The notes below the pieces were generated by a model. The model saw only the letters and a program-made list of their open reading frames with translations. It searched no databases and was not told the origin of the DNA. The position numbers and the translations under genes are program-made. DNA of 33,214 nt from Citrobacter amalonaticus (GTDB lineage Bacteria; Pseudomonadota; Gammaproteobacteria; Enterobacterales; Enterobacteriaceae): contig NZ_JAGTXM010000010.1 in the NCBI RefSeq assembly GCF_018252635.1, forward strand, positions 1-33,214, in the 5' to 3' direction. Every line of letters begins with the position of its first letter. Within the stretch, counting starts at the first letter, position 1. Shown here in pieces: positions 13,682 to 24,492 of the stretch.

Positions 13682-15220
13682 TTAGCGATTCGCGACAATA
13701 ATCCGGTTTTTTCCTTCCTGTTTGGCTTTATAGAGTGCTTCATCAACACGCATGATCAGCTGTTCTTGCGCTTCCAGATTCCATTCCCCGAGCCCAGCGC
13801 TAAAGGTGACGTGCAGGCCCTCTTCACGCCATGAGCGCTGTGCAACCTCAATGCGCCAGCGTTCCAGTAGGGTATGCGCGTGGTTTAGTTGCTCACCCGA
13901 GAACAGCACGGCAAACTCCTCACCGCCATAGCGATAGACGGAAACGGCGGCGGGTTGCATGATCTGAATCCCTTCGCGCGCGACGTTGCGCAGGACGATG
14001 TCGCCGTTCAGATGTCCCCAGGTATCGTTGATGGACTTAAAGTTATCAATATCTACCAGTGCCAGGGCGAACGGTTGGTGATCGTTCATCAGCGCGGCGA
14101 TATCGCTGTCAAAAGCACGACGGTTTTTACAACCAGTCAGGGCATCAATCGTCGCCTGCCGGACGTAAGCCAGTTCGCGCTCCTTGTTGGACTCGATAGC
14201 TTTGCTCAACATTGCTTCAAGGCGCGGTGCGCGTTTTACATCGCCGGTCTTGATCGCGTTAATGATGTTCATCAGCACCGTGCGTGAAGCGTGGCGTAGA
14301 TAGAGACCAAACAGGGCAATGATGATCGCCGCGAGGGCAAATCCCCAGATGACAATGTTGGTCTCATGGCGTGTCAGGTCGACGAGTGTCGTACCAGAAA
14401 CCCGATAAATCACAAACCAGTCCGGGTTGGTGAACGAATAATAGTAGTACCAGTCCTGAGTGTCCGGGTCATACAGATGTCCTTCACCGCTGGTCATTCG
14501 GAGCATGATTTTTTTACTGACATACTGTTTAAACAGCGCGCCCGTATCCGGATGCAGCACCACTTTTCCATCACGGTCGACCACAAAAAACTCGCCCTGA
14601 ACGGGAGCCACCATCTGCCGCAACGTGTAGCCCATCGACGTCAGATCAAGGTGAAACGCAATCGTACCTTTCATTTTCCCTTCGGGAGAGATGACCGGTT
14701 TGTAGATCGTCACTGTCGGGTTGTGTGTAAAATAGTCAATATAGGGCGCGGTATAGTTACTAAACGTACTGGCTTCTGCCTGCTCCATAAACCAGGGACG
14801 AGATTTCACATCGAACGTTTTGCTGCGTTCGGTGTTTTGCACCTGGGGGGCGCGCAGGTAATGACCTTCTGTATCCGCCAAAGAGATCGAGGAAACTGAC
14901 GGCATCAGCGTCTGCAATTGCATGATGGTTTTCAGGCCCTCTTCCGGGTCGAGGTTCACCGTAGCGTTCAGGTGGTCATTGCGAGCAAAGTAGGTCGCCG
15001 CACGGCCCAGAATATAATCATTTTCGCGTAGCAAAGACTCGGTATAGTTTACCGCCAGGTTATGGGTAAAGTTCCGATTAATCCCATGATAATCTTCCAG
15101 AAAATCACTTTTCTGCGTAAAGGTAATGAATACGGCGATCAACACGAAACTGAGTATGATCCCCGTAAAGCTCACCAGGATTGGCGTCGTGAATGAAAGT
15201 TTTCTGTTATGACCTGCCAT
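13682..15220 (-). CDS. Membrane-bound sensor diguanylate cyclase (dCache-GGDEF)
   Basis: A 512-aa protein predicted to make cyclic di-GMP from two GTP. Layout: a first TM helix at about residues 13-35; a periplasmic region of about 250 residues with dCache hallmarks (SISLADTEGHYLRAP, SRPWFMEQA, and a second half with GEFFVVDRDGKVVLHPD); a second TM helix at about 288-308; a helical linker; and a GGDEF domain from about 355. The active loop is GGEEF at 432-436 and the metal-binding aspartates are in LVDIDNF (D390, D392), so the enzyme should be active. The inhibitory I-site RxxD that often precedes the loop is replaced by PAAV, suggesting no product inhibition by that route. The periplasmic ligand is unknown. 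The gene has its own promoter and terminator. I do not recognise a named E. coli orthologue at this locus. Confidence 0.9.
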   Translation of the reverse strand: MAGHNRKLSFTTPILVSFTGIILSFVLIAVFITFTQKSDFLEDYHGINRNFTHNLAVNYTESLLRENDYILGRAATYFARNDHLNATVNLDPEEGLKTIMQLQTLMPSVSSISLADTEGHYLRAPQVQNTERSKTFDVKSRPWFMEQAEASTFSNYTAPYIDYFTHNPTVTIYKPVISPEGKMKGTIAFHLDLTSMGYTLRQMVAPVQGEFFVVDRDGKVVLHPDTGALFKQYVSKKIMLRMTSGEGHLYDPDTQDWYYYYSFTNPDWFVIYRVSGTTLVDLTRHETNIVIWGFALAAIIIALFGLYLRHASRTVLMNIINAIKTGDVKRAPRLEAMLSKAIESNKERELAYVRQATIDALTGCKNRRAFDSDIAALMNDHQPFALALVDIDNFKSINDTWGHLNGDIVLRNVAREGIQIMQPAAVSVYRYGGEEFAVLFSGEQLNHAHTLLERWRIEVAQRSWREEGLHVTFSAGLGEWNLEAQEQLIMRVDEALYKAKQEGKNRIIVANR

Positions 15221-15311
15221 TACTGTACTTATCCAGAAAGTGTAGATCCTGAAGAGAAGTGCGAAGTGAAACCAGCAATGTGGCTCTGCATATCAGGAAA
15301 GAATGTAGGCA

Positions 15312-15351
15312 ATTATAATCTGGCTAAGATAATTCGAGATGATTTATCTTA
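15312..15351 (-). promoter_or_regulatory. Promoter of the diguanylate cyclase gene with an overlapping inverted repeat
   Basis: On the - strand a perfect -10 TATAAT lies at 15317-15312, about 90 bases before the start codon. The -35 region has no good hexamer. Instead it is occupied by an 8-bp inverted repeat, TAAGATAA (15325-15332) and TTATCTTA (15344-15351). A perfect -10 with a poor -35 covered by a dyad suggests an activator or repressor site. Confidence 0.5.
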
Positions 15352-15360
15352 AGAAGTGTA

Positions 15361-15451
15361 CGCCCCTGCGGCCATTTATGGCCGAAATTGGGGTTTTATC
15401 TCGCTGATTTTAGTGAAGGCAGGGCGAAACGAGGAAGAAGCTTTTCGCCCT
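15361..15451. other. Structured gene-free stretch between the cyclase and thiH
   Basis: This is part of a 344-base gap between genes (15221-15564). It holds two strong dyads. CGGCCAT (15369-15375) pairs with ATGGCCG (15378-15384) and is nested inside CCCC (15363-15366) / GGGG (15390-15393), followed by TTTTAT. AGGGCGAAA (15421-15429) pairs with TTTCGCCCT (15443-15451). No open frame of note is present. In E. coli the small RNA gene sroH lies in the equivalent gap next to thiH; whether this is its homologue cannot be decided here. Confidence 0.4.
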
Positions 15452-15481
15452 GGACAGCGCTACAGCTGACGGTGATACGTT

Positions 15482-15511
15482 AAAAAAGTGAGAGGTTGAC
15501 GACAACCTCTC
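15482..15511 (-). terminator. Terminator of the thiamin operon
   Basis: On the - strand a perfect 9-bp stem, GAGAGGTTG (15511-15503) with CAACCTCTC (15498-15490), has a TCGT loop. AC and six T follow. It lies 53 bases beyond the thiH stop. Confidence 0.93.
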
Positions 15512-15564
15512 GTTTTCTCTCTTTCGTCGCGGTTCGTAAAATCGTTACCCGTTTGCATGGCGGT

Positions 15565-16698
15565 TCATCGCCTTTGCGAAGCGCGCCCCAGATACGCATC
15601 CCAGTCCTTCCATACCGGCTGTAGCCCTTGCGCGGAAAGCGCATCGGCGACGGTTTCGGGACGGCGGTTATCATGTGGCGCGAACTGTTCCAGTTCGGCA
15701 TGATCGTCCGCATATCCGCCCGGCTGGGTTTTCGAGAACGCACTGACGTTGTTAATCGCCAGCGGGATAACATGGTCGCGAAACCAGGGCGATTCCCGCG
15801 TAGACAGCGACAGTTCAATCTCTGGTGCCAACAGACGGAACGCGCAGATGGTTTGTACCAGTTGGCGCTCATCCATGATTGAAGCGGGCTCAATACCGCC
15901 AGCGCACGGACGCAGGCGTGGAAACGAAATCGAGTAGCGGCTCTGCCAGTAGTGCTGCTGAAGCCACAGCAGATGCTCGGCAACCATATAGCAATCCACC
16001 CGCCAGTTGTCGGAAAGACCAATCAGCGCGCCGAGGCCGATCTTATCGATACCTGCGCGTCCGAGCCGGTCCGGGGTTTCCAGACGCCAGAAGAAATCCT
16101 GTTTTTTCCCCTTCAGATGATGTTGCGCGTACATCGCTTCGTGATACGTCTCCTGATAGACCATCACTCCGTCGAGCCCCAGCGTTTTCAGTTCGGCATA
16201 TTCCGCCTCGGCTAACGGCTGAACCTCCATCTGTAACGATGAAAACTGCTGGCGAATGGTGGGTAAGTGGCGACGGAAATAGTCCATCCCGACCTTTGCC
16301 TGATGCTCGCCGGTAACTAACAGAAGATGTTCAAAACCCAGTTTGCGGATCGCGGCACACTCCTGCGCAATATCTGTTTCATCGAGCGTTTTGCGCTTGA
16401 TGCGGTTGCTCATCGAAAAGCCACAGTAGGTACAGTCGTTCGCGCACAGGTTAGAGAGATACAGCGGGACGTAAAAACTCACCGTATTGCCGAAGCGCTG
16501 GCGGGTAAGGGTCTGTGCCCGCTGTGCCAGCGGTTCGAGGTACGCGCTCGCGGCAGGTGACAGCAGCGCCATCATATCGTCGCGGTTGGGACGGGGCGCA
16601 TTTAGCGCTCGCTCAACGTCCGCTGATGTTTTGCTGTTGATGCGCAGGCGGATGTCGTCCCAGTCGAGTTGCCGCCAGCGGTCGGTGAACGTTTTCAT
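15565..16698 (-). CDS. thiH: 2-iminoacetate synthase (tyrosine lyase), radical SAM
   Basis: ThiH cleaves tyrosine with a 5'-deoxyadenosyl radical to give dehydroglycine (2-iminoacetate) and p-cresol, supplying the glycine-derived part of the thiazole ring. The 377-aa length equals E. coli. The radical-SAM cluster motif CANDCTYC places the iron-sulfur ligands at Cys85, Cys89 and Cys92, and the downstream GEHQAKVG segment is typical. This oxygen-sensitive route is used by facultative anaerobes, in place of glycine oxidase ThiO. The start overlaps the thiG stop by 4 bp (ATGA), and thiH is the last gene of the operon. Confidence 0.97.
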   Translation of the reverse strand: MKTFTDRWRQLDWDDIRLRINSKTSADVERALNAPRPNRDDMMALLSPAASAYLEPLAQRAQTLTRQRFGNTVSFYVPLYLSNLCANDCTYCGFSMSNRIKRKTLDETDIAQECAAIRKLGFEHLLLVTGEHQAKVGMDYFRRHLPTIRQQFSSLQMEVQPLAEAEYAELKTLGLDGVMVYQETYHEAMYAQHHLKGKKQDFFWRLETPDRLGRAGIDKIGLGALIGLSDNWRVDCYMVAEHLLWLQQHYWQSRYSISFPRLRPCAGGIEPASIMDERQLVQTICAFRLLAPEIELSLSTRESPWFRDHVIPLAINNVSAFSKTQPGGYADDHAELEQFAPHDNRRPETVADALSAQGLQPVWKDWDAYLGRASQRR

Positions 16699-17465
16699 GC
16701 CGGGACCTCCAGAAAACCGGTCAGCGGGCTGGTAGCCTGCGCCTGACGGCTGCGGCTGCCTGGTCCGGCCTGACGCGCCAGAAGACCGGCTTCCACTGCC
16801 AGCCGGAACGCGCGGGCCATCATCACCGGATCGTCTGCCACGGCAATCGCCGTATTCACCAGCACGGCATCTGCACCCATTTCCAGCGCTTGCGTAGCGT
16901 GGCTGGGTACACCGATTCCGGCATCCACCACCACCGGAACGGTGGACTGCTGGATAATAATCTCCAGCATGGTCCGGGTTTCCAGCCCCTGATTAGATCC
17001 AATCGGCGCGCCGAGCGGCATCACCGCCGCACAACCCACGTCTTCCAGCCGCTTGCACAGCACCGGATCCGCACCGCAGTATGGCAGCACTACAAATCCT
17101 TGTTTTACCAACGCCTCGGCGGCTTTCAGCGTTTCAATTGGGTCCGGCAGCAGCCAGCGCGCATCGGGATGAATTTCCAGCTTCAGCCAATGCGTACCGA
17201 GCGCTTCGCGCGCAAGCTGTGCGGCAAAGAGTGCCTCTTCCGCCGTTTTCGCCCCGGACGTGTTGGGCAGTAGCGTAACGCCCGCGTCGATAAGGGGAGC
17301 CAGGATGGCATCATTGTGCTGGCGCAAATCCACACGTTTCATGGCCAGCGTCACCAGTTGGCTACCGGAGGCGCGGATCGCGTCAGTCATTAATGCTGGC
17401 GATGCAAACTTTCCCGTGCCCGTGAACAGATGTGAATCAAATGTTTTGTCGGCAATACGTAACAT
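16695..17465 (-). CDS. thiG: Thiazole synthase ThiG
   Basis: ThiG condenses deoxyxylulose 5-phosphate, 2-iminoacetate and the thiocarboxylate of ThiS to form the thiamin thiazole phosphate. It is a 256-aa TIM barrel, the E. coli length. The Lys in WLKLEIHPD (Lys95) is the expected Schiff-base residue. Other visible motifs are [13 protein letters not shown] and the phosphate-binding [23 protein letters not shown] region at about 185-206. It starts one base after the thiS stop and overlaps thiH by 4 bp. ThiG and ThiH form a complex, which fits the coupling. Confidence 0.97.
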   Translation of the reverse strand: MLRIADKTFDSHLFTGTGKFASPALMTDAIRASGSQLVTLAMKRVDLRQHNDAILAPLIDAGVTLLPNTSGAKTAEEALFAAQLAREALGTHWLKLEIHPDARWLLPDPIETLKAAEALVKQGFVVLPYCGADPVLCKRLEDVGCAAVMPLGAPIGSNQGLETRTMLEIIIQQSTVPVVVDAGIGVPSHATQALEMGADAVLVNTAIAVADDPVMMARAFRLAVEAGLLARQAGPGSRSRQAQATSPLTGFLEVPA

Positions 17466-17466
17466 C

Positions 17467-17667
17467 TCAACCCCCTGCGATAACCTGAAAAAGCAGGATC
17501 TGGTCGCCTTCCTGCATGATGTGCTGCTCCCACTGCTCGCGGGGCAGGATCTGTTGATTGAGCGCCAGCGCGACGCCGGGTTTTAACTGATTCAATTGAA
17601 TCAGCAGGGTATGTACGGAGACTCCCTCAGCACACTGCATTGGCTCATCATTGAACTGTATTCGCAT
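17467..17667 (-). CDS. thiS: Sulfur carrier protein ThiS
   Basis: A 66-aa ubiquitin-like protein. The C-terminal Gly-Gly (FQVIAGG) is adenylated by ThiF, converted to a thiocarboxylate, and donates sulfur to ThiG. The frame stays open upstream to 17760 inside thiF, but the ATG at 17667 ([10 protein letters not shown]) gives the family N-terminus and length. The gene overlaps the end of thiF by 20 bp in another frame, which implies translational coupling between the carrier and its activating enzyme. Confidence 0.96.
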   Translation of the reverse strand: MRIQFNDEPMQCAEGVSVHTLLIQLNQLKPGVALALNQQILPREQWEQHIMQEGDQILLFQVIAGG

Positions 17668-18406
17668 GTCGCCCTCCACACACTGGACACCCGCTGGCGC
17701 GGCGTAATGCCAGGCTGCGCCACTGGCTGGTTTTGCCATCAAACAAGCGCAATTCACCACCGGGCGTCTCCAGACCGCTCAGCAGTTTAATCGCTTCCAG
17801 TGCCTGCAACGTGCCCATCACGCCGACGACGGGGCCGAGAACTCCTGCGGTACGACAGTTGCGTTCTGGTTCGGCATCATCGGGCCACAGGCAGCGGTAA
17901 CAGCCCTGCGTCCAGGGCGGCGTTAGCACCATCAGTTGGCCGCCAAACCCGACCGCGCTGGCGGTAATCAGCGGGGTATCGAACGCCACGCATGCCGCGT
18001 TAATTTCCTGACGTGTCACCATGTTATCGGTGCAGTCGAGCACGACATCCGCTTGCGCCACCGCATGCTTCAGCGCCTCTCCACTCAAACGCTGCGGTAG
18101 CGCGAGCAGTTCGATATCCGGATTGAGTCGCGCCAGCCGCTGCTGTGCAACCTGTGATTTAGATCGGGCAATGTCATCCGTGGTGAACAGGATCTGCCGT
18201 TGTAAATTGCTGAGATGAACGTCATCGCCGTCAGCCAGCACCAGCGTACCGACACCGGCTCCAGCCAGATACAGCGCGGCCGGGGAGCCTAATCCGCCCA
18301 GCCCGACGATCAGCACACGGCTGGCAAGCAGCTTTTGCTGACCGTCAATGGCAATATCGCCCAGCAGGATCTGACGGCTATAGCGCATAAAGTCACGGTC
18401 ATTCAT
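17648..18406 (-). CDS. thiF: ThiS adenylyltransferase ThiF
   Basis: An E1-like enzyme (252 aa, one more than I recall for E. coli) that adenylates the C-terminus of ThiS. The nucleotide-binding loop VGLGGLGS is at about residues 34-41. Cys184 in ERNCRTAG corresponds to the E. coli Cys that forms the acyl-disulfide with ThiS. The zinc ligands are two CxxC pairs: Cys169/Cys172 (GCYRC) and Cys240/Cys243 (GCPVC). It overlaps thiE by 8 bp upstream and thiS by 20 bp downstream. Confidence 0.97.
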   Translation of the reverse strand: MNDRDFMRYSRQILLGDIAIDGQQKLLASRVLIVGLGGLGSPAALYLAGAGVGTLVLADGDDVHLSNLQRQILFTTDDIARSKSQVAQQRLARLNPDIELLALPQRLSGEALKHAVAQADVVLDCTDNMVTRQEINAACVAFDTPLITASAVGFGGQLMVLTPPWTQGCYRCLWPDDAEPERNCRTAGVLGPVVGVMGTLQALEAIKLLSGLETPGGELRLFDGKTSQWRSLALRRASGCPVCGGRHANTVQ

Positions 18407-19033
18407 CGCCTGCTCCTGCTATCGCCAGCAACTGTGCGGTGGCCGCTCGCCAGTCTGCGGCCTGGGTAATGGCGCTGACCACTGCAATACTCCCTGTGCC
18501 AGTCGCCAGTACTTCTGGTGCGCGCTCCAGACTGATCCCGCCAATAGCGACGGTTGGGTAATCGCTCAGACGATCGATATGCCGCGCGAGCTGCTCCAGT
18601 CCCTGCGGCGCAGACGGCATCTGCTTAGTCTGCGTCGGGAAGACATGGCCCAGCGCGATGTAGGAGGGACGTGCCGCCAGCGCTACGTCAATCTCCATGT
18701 CGTCGTGCGTCGAGACGCCCAGGCGTATTCCCGCCGCCTGAATCGCCTTCAGATCGGTGGTTTCCAGATCTTCCTGACCCAGATGCACGCCATACGCACG
18801 GTGTTTGATTGCCAGCCGCCAGTAATCATTAATAAACAGACGGGCTTTGTATTTGCGGCCCAGTTCGATGGCGGAAACGACATCAGCTTCGACCACTTCA
18901 TCGCGCTTATCTTTGATGCGTAACTGGATCGTTCGCACGCCCACGCCCAGCAGACGTTCAATCCACGCCACGCTGTCGACAACCGGATAGAGTCCTAAGC
19001 GGAACGGCACCGTTGGGAAATCGGGTTGATACA

Positions 19034-19034
<1 letters not shown>
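18399..19034 (-). CDS. thiE: Thiamin-phosphate synthase ThiE
   Basis: ThiE joins HMP pyrophosphate and thiazole phosphate to make thiamin phosphate, the point where the two branches of the pathway meet. The 211-aa length equals E. coli. TIM-barrel motifs visible are [11 protein letters not shown] (about residues 33-43), [15 protein letters not shown] and [10 protein letters not shown], together with the phosphate-binding AIGGIS near residue 168. The start codon shares one base with the thiC stop (TGATG), and the gene overlaps thiF by 8 bp. Confidence 0.97.
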
Positions 19035-20938
<1,904 letters not shown>

Positions 20939-21033
20939 TCATTCCAAAAAAGTAAGGAGATGGCTTGTCAGACGACGGATGGAGTAATAGATGTGCGCCG
21001 CCCGTTAAGGCTTACGCATAAAGCAGAATTACT

Positions 21034-21126
21034 CTTGTTCCCTTCGCAGGTTTTAACCTGATCAGGTTCCGCGGATCCCGAATTAACGGTCTCAGCCAGT
21101 GTTTTCACACCAGGCACTCCGACAAG
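21034..21126 (-). ncRNA. TPP riboswitch (thi box) upstream of thiC
   Basis: On the - strand the full thi-box layout is visible. P1 is formed by CTTGT (from 21126) and ACAAG (ending 21034). The TPP aptamer motifs are GGAGTGCC, GGCTGAGA, then GAACCTGATCAGGTTAA, ACCTGCG and AAGGGAACAAG in order. The 98 bases between aptamer and thiC start would act as the expression platform. I see no clear intrinsic terminator there, so control by ribosome binding site masking, possibly with Rho, is more likely. Confidence 0.97.
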
Positions 21127-21181
21127 ATGTAACCTCTGATAAGAGGCAATAGGGGTAAACTACGCGTTCTGTGCGCCGAAC

Positions 21182-21670
21182 TCAAGCAGGACGTTTAATG
21201 ACCGCATGCTCATGCATAGCGTCAAAGACCAGCATGATCAGCTTATCTTCCAGCGCAAACCGGGCTTCCAGCGCTTCGCCGAGATCGGACAAAACCTGTT
21301 GAAACTCCAGGCAGTTATCGTGATCAATCGCCGTTTCCAGGCTGGAGTCATAGTAGTCCATGATGCGTTGTGTGTTCGCTTCCAGCTGCGGCCAAATTTT
21401 TGTCGCTTTTAAAAGCTGCCCGTTGCCTTCCAATTTATGCAGAATACGTTCATAAATACTGAAGTGTCCGGTGGAGAGATAGTCGACCAGGCTCTGACAA
21501 AAATCATCCAGCGCTTTTTCATTCAGTCGCATGTACGATTCTTTGCCAGGCTTAATGCCAACCAGATTGTAGTAAGCCACGAGCAGATGCTTACGTACAT
21601 GTAGCCAGCGATCAACCAGTTTGTTACTGCCTCTGACGCGCTCTGTCAGGTCTTCCAGCTGGTTTAACAT
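21182..21670 (-). CDS. rsd: Regulator of sigma D (anti-sigma-70 factor)
   Basis: Rsd binds region 4 of sigma-70, lowering its availability in stationary phase, and in E. coli also interacts with HPr and SpoT. The 162-aa helical protein begins MLNQLEDLTERVRGSNKLVD and contains the conserved YNLVGIKPGKESY and DYLSTGHFS segments. It is slightly longer than the 158 aa I recall for E. coli, with an extra C-terminal HAVIKRPA-type tail. It is divergent from nudC and lies immediately upstream of the thi operon on the same strand, 55 bases before the riboswitch. Confidence 0.95.
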   Translation of the reverse strand: MLNQLEDLTERVRGSNKLVDRWLHVRKHLLVAYYNLVGIKPGKESYMRLNEKALDDFCQSLVDYLSTGHFSIYERILHKLEGNGQLLKATKIWPQLEANTQRIMDYYDSSLETAIDHDNCLEFQQVLSDLGEALEARFALEDKLIMLVFDAMHEHAVIKRPA

Positions 21671-21713
21671 GATTGACTCCGCAAATGTAGATTTAAAAAC
21701 TGCTCACGCAGGA

Positions 21714-21742
21714 ATTGTAAAAATAATGTTATCAACATGCCA
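21714..21742 (-). promoter_or_regulatory. Candidate rsd promoter
   Basis: On the - strand a -10 TACAAT (21719-21714) has a weak -35 TGGCAT (21742-21737) at 17-bp spacing. A small dyad ATGTT-ATC-AACAT (21726-21738) lies in the spacer. The 97-base rsd-nudC gap must hold both divergent promoters; I could not assign one for nudC. Confidence 0.35.
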
Positions 21743-21767
21743 GTGAAGCAAAGGTAGTGCAAGAGCT

Positions 21768-22541
21768 ATGGATCGTATTATTGAAAAATTAGATCACGGC
21801 TGGTGGATCGTCAGCCATGAGCAAAAATTATGGTTGCCCCATGGCGAATTGCCACACGGCGATGCGGCACATTTCGAGCTTGTCGGGCAGCCCGCGCTGC
21901 AAATCGGAGAGTGGGAAGGCGAGCCCGTCTGGCTGGTGCAACAGCATCGGCGCCACGAGATGGGATCGGTTCGTCAGGTGCTCGATCAGGATGTGGGGCT
22001 ATTTCAACTGGCGGGGCGCGGTGTGCAACTGGCCGAGTTTTATCGATCGCATAAGTTCTGCGGCTACTGCGGGCATCCGATGCATCCGAGTAAAACCGAG
22101 TGGGCGATGCTCTGTACCCACTGCCGCGAACGTTACTACCCGCAAATCGCTCCCTGCATTATCGTCGCCATTCGCCGTGAAGATTCCATCCTGCTTGCCC
22201 AACACGTTCGCCATCGCAACGGCGTACATACTGTGCTTGCCGGATTTGTTGAGGTGGGCGAAACCCTGGAACAGGCGGTGGCGCGTGAGGTGATGGAAGA
22301 GAGCGGCATTAAAATCAAAAACCTGCGCTATATCACCTCGCAGCCGTGGCCGTTCCCGATGTCGCTGATGACCGCGTTTATGGCGGAATATGACAGCGGT
22401 GAGATCGTCATCGACCCGAAAGAGCTGCTGGAGGCTAACTGGTATCGCTACGACTCGCTACCGCTCCTGCCGCCGCCAGGCACTGTCGCACGGCGGCTGA
22501 TCGAAGATACTGTGGCTATGTGTCGGGCTGAGTACGAATGA
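21768..22541 (+). CDS. nudC: NADH pyrophosphatase / RNA NAD-decapping hydrolase NudC
   Basis: NudC hydrolyses NADH, and removes the NAD cap from the 5' ends of RNAs in E. coli. The 257-aa length equals E. coli. The central zinc site has Cys98, Cys101, Cys116 and Cys119. The Nudix box spans residues 159-181 (from GFVEVGE through REVMEESG). The NADH-specificity motif SQPWPFPMS follows at 191-199. It is divergent from rsd, and an ERIC element lies directly after the stop codon. Confidence 0.97.
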   Translation: MDRIIEKLDHGWWIVSHEQKLWLPHGELPHGDAAHFELVGQPALQIGEWEGEPVWLVQQHRRHEMGSVRQVLDQDVGLFQLAGRGVQLAEFYRSHKFCGYCGHPMHPSKTEWAMLCTHCRERYYPQIAPCIIVAIRREDSILLAQHVRHRNGVHTVLAGFVEVGETLEQAVAREVMEESGIKIKNLRYITSQPWPFPMSLMTAFMAEYDSGEIVIDPKELLEANWYRYDSLPLLPPPGTVARRLIEDTVAMCRAEYE

Positions 22542-22545
22542 CATG

Positions 22546-22671
22546 ATACACTTCATCCTTCAAAGTGGCTCTTCGTTGACTGCCTTCAATCACCCCAGTC
22601 ACTTATCTGAGTAAGCGCCAGGGGATTCATTCAGTTGTCGCCTTGCTCCACTCTGAATGATTTTGTGTATA
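22546..22671. repeat. ERIC element, copy 2
   Basis: A full-length ERIC of about 126 bp, inverted relative to copy 1. Read on the - strand it runs ATACACAAAATCATTC ... TAAGTGACTGGGGTGA ... GGATGAAGTGTAT. The two copies share their ends and much of the interior. It starts five bases after the nudC stop and ends about 35 bases before hemE. It therefore fills nearly the whole nudC-hemE gap, and any hemE promoter must overlap it or sit at its right edge. Confidence 0.93.
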
Positions 22672-22705
22672 CACTGACGGACTGACGCAATAAGGAACTG
22701 CAAAA

Positions 22706-23770
22706 ATGACCGAACTGAAGAACGATCGTTATCTGCGTGCGCTGCTGCGCCAGCCCGTTGATGTCACCCCGGTATGGATGATGCGCCAGGCGGGCCGTTA
22801 TTTACCGGAATATAAAGCCACCCGCGCAGAAGCGGGCGACTTTATGTCGCTGTGCAAAAATGCCGAGCTGGCCTGCGAAGTGACGCTCCAGCCGCTGCGC
22901 CGTTATCCGCTTGATGCGGCGATCCTCTTCTCGGATATCCTGACCATTCCGGATGCGATGGGGCTGGGGCTCTATTTTGAAGCCGGCGAAGGTCCGCGTT
23001 TTACTGCCCCGGTGGCCTGTAAAGCCGATGTCGACAAACTGCCGGTTCCCGATCCGGAAGATGAACTGGGCTACGTGATGAACGCGGTACGCACGATCCG
23101 CCGCGAGCTAAAAGGCGAAGTGCCGCTGATCGGTTTCTCTGGCAGTCCGTGGACGCTGGCGACCTACATGGTGGAAGGCGGAAGCAGTAAAGCGTTTACC
23201 GTGATTAAAAAGATGATGTATGCCGACCCGAAAACGTTGCATGCGCTGCTTGATAAGCTGGCAAAGAGCGTCACGCTGTATCTCAATGCTCAAATCAAGG
23301 CGGGCGCACAGTCGGTGATGATTTTCGATACCTGGGGCGGCGTGCTGACCGGGCGCGATTATCAGCAATTCTCGCTGTATTACATGCACAAAATCGTTGA
23401 TGGCCTGCTGCGTGAAAATGACGGTCGCCGCGTGCCGGTGACGCTGTTTACCAAAGGTGGCGGACAGTGGCTGGAGGCGATGGCGGAGACCGGCTGCGAT
23501 GCGCTCGGACTCGACTGGACCACCGATATTGCCGATGCACGTCGTCGTGTCGGGCATAAAGTGGCCTTGCAGGGCAACATGGACCCGTCGATGCTCTATG
23601 CGCCTGCGGCGCGTATCGAAGAAGAAGTGGCGACGATCCTTTCCGGTTTCGGACAGGGCGAGGGCCATGTTTTTAACCTCGGCCACGGCATTCATCAGGA
23701 TGTGCCGCCTGAACACGCCGGCGTCTTTGTTGCGGCGGTTCACCGCTTATCTGCGCAGTATCATAAGTAG
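22706..23770 (+). CDS. hemE: Uroporphyrinogen decarboxylase
   Basis: HemE removes the four acetate carboxyls of uroporphyrinogen III to give coproporphyrinogen III in haem synthesis; it needs no cofactor. The 354-aa length equals E. coli. Signature 1, [15 protein letters not shown], is at about residues 22-36 and signature 2, [13 protein letters not shown], at about 144-156. [12 protein letters not shown] contains the conserved active-site Asp. AAGGAA precedes the ATG. nfi follows after 9 bp, so hemE-nfi are probably co-transcribed. Confidence 0.98.
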   Translation: MTELKNDRYLRALLRQPVDVTPVWMMRQAGRYLPEYKATRAEAGDFMSLCKNAELACEVTLQPLRRYPLDAAILFSDILTIPDAMGLGLYFEAGEGPRFTAPVACKADVDKLPVPDPEDELGYVMNAVRTIRRELKGEVPLIGFSGSPWTLATYMVEGGSSKAFTVIKKMMYADPKTLHALLDKLAKSVTLYLNAQIKAGAQSVMIFDTWGGVLTGRDYQQFSLYYMHKIVDGLLRENDGRRVPVTLFTKGGGQWLEAMAETGCDALGLDWTTDIADARRRVGHKVALQGNMDPSMLYAPAARIEEEVATILSGFGQGEGHVFNLGHGIHQDVPPEHAGVFVAAVHRLSAQYHK

Positions 23771-23779
23771 AGCGTCAGT

Positions 23780-24451
23780 ATGGATCTTGCATTGCTACGT
23801 GCTCAGCAGCTTGAACTGGCCTCATCGGTGATCCGTACGGATCGTTTCGATAACGATCCGCCGGATCTGATTGCCGGTGCCGACGTCGGGTTTGAGCAAG
23901 GAGGTGAGGTGACGCGAGCCGCGATCGTGCTGCTGAAATACCCCTCGCTGGAACTGGTCGAATACCAGGTGGCGCGGATCGCCACCACCATGCCTTATAT
24001 CCCCGGCTTTCTCTCCTTTCGTGAGACGCCCGCGCTGCTGGCGGCGTGGGCGTTACTCTCACAGAAACCCGATCTCCTCTTTGTTGATGGACACGGCATC
24101 TCCCATCCACGCCGTCTCGGCGTGGCCAGCCACTTTGGGCTGCTGGTGGATGTGCCGACCATTGGCGTGGCGAAAAAGCGTCTGTGCGGCAAGTTTGAAC
24201 CACTCGGTACTGAACCGGGCGCGCTGGCGCCACTGATGGATAAAGGTGAACAACTGGCATGGGTCTGGCGCAGTAAAGCGCGCTGTAATCCGCTGTTTAT
24301 CGCGACGGGCCATCGCGTTGGGCTGGACAGCGCCCTGGCGTGGGTGCAGCGCTGTATGAAAGGCTATCGTTTGCCAGAGCCGACCCGTTGGGCGGATGCG
24401 GTGGCATCTGAACGTCCGGCATTTGTGCGTTGGCAGGAAATTCAGCCCTGA
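23780..24451 (+). CDS. nfi: Endonuclease V (deoxyinosine 3' endonuclease)
   Basis: Nfi nicks DNA one nucleotide 3' of deoxyinosine and other deaminated bases to start repair. The 223-aa length matches E. coli. The metal ligands of the family are visible: Asp35 in AGADVGFE, Glu82 in PGFLSFRE and Asp103 in LLFVDGHG. The [11 protein letters not shown] wedge segment (about 72-82) is intact. It is located 9 bp after hemE and 41 bp before yjaG on the same strand. Confidence 0.97.
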   Translation: MDLALLRAQQLELASSVIRTDRFDNDPPDLIAGADVGFEQGGEVTRAAIVLLKYPSLELVEYQVARIATTMPYIPGFLSFRETPALLAAWALLSQKPDLLFVDGHGISHPRRLGVASHFGLLVDVPTIGVAKKRLCGKFEPLGTEPGALAPLMDKGEQLAWVWRSKARCNPLFIATGHRVGLDSALAWVQRCMKGYRLPEPTRWADAVASERPAFVRWQEIQP

Positions 24452-24492
24452 TTGCGGTACACTGCCGATAATTTCTTATTCGAGAATTCATC

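Noticed and set aside
12743-15564. Possible prophage, integron or transposon in the accessory patch
   Set aside because: No integrase, transposase, tRNA target or long terminal repeats are visible; only REP sequences and ordinary genes.
15480-16022. A 180-codon - strand frame overlapping the 3' half of thiH
   Set aside because: Out of frame with the confident ThiH protein, runs through the operon terminator, and is Arg/Trp-rich without a motif.
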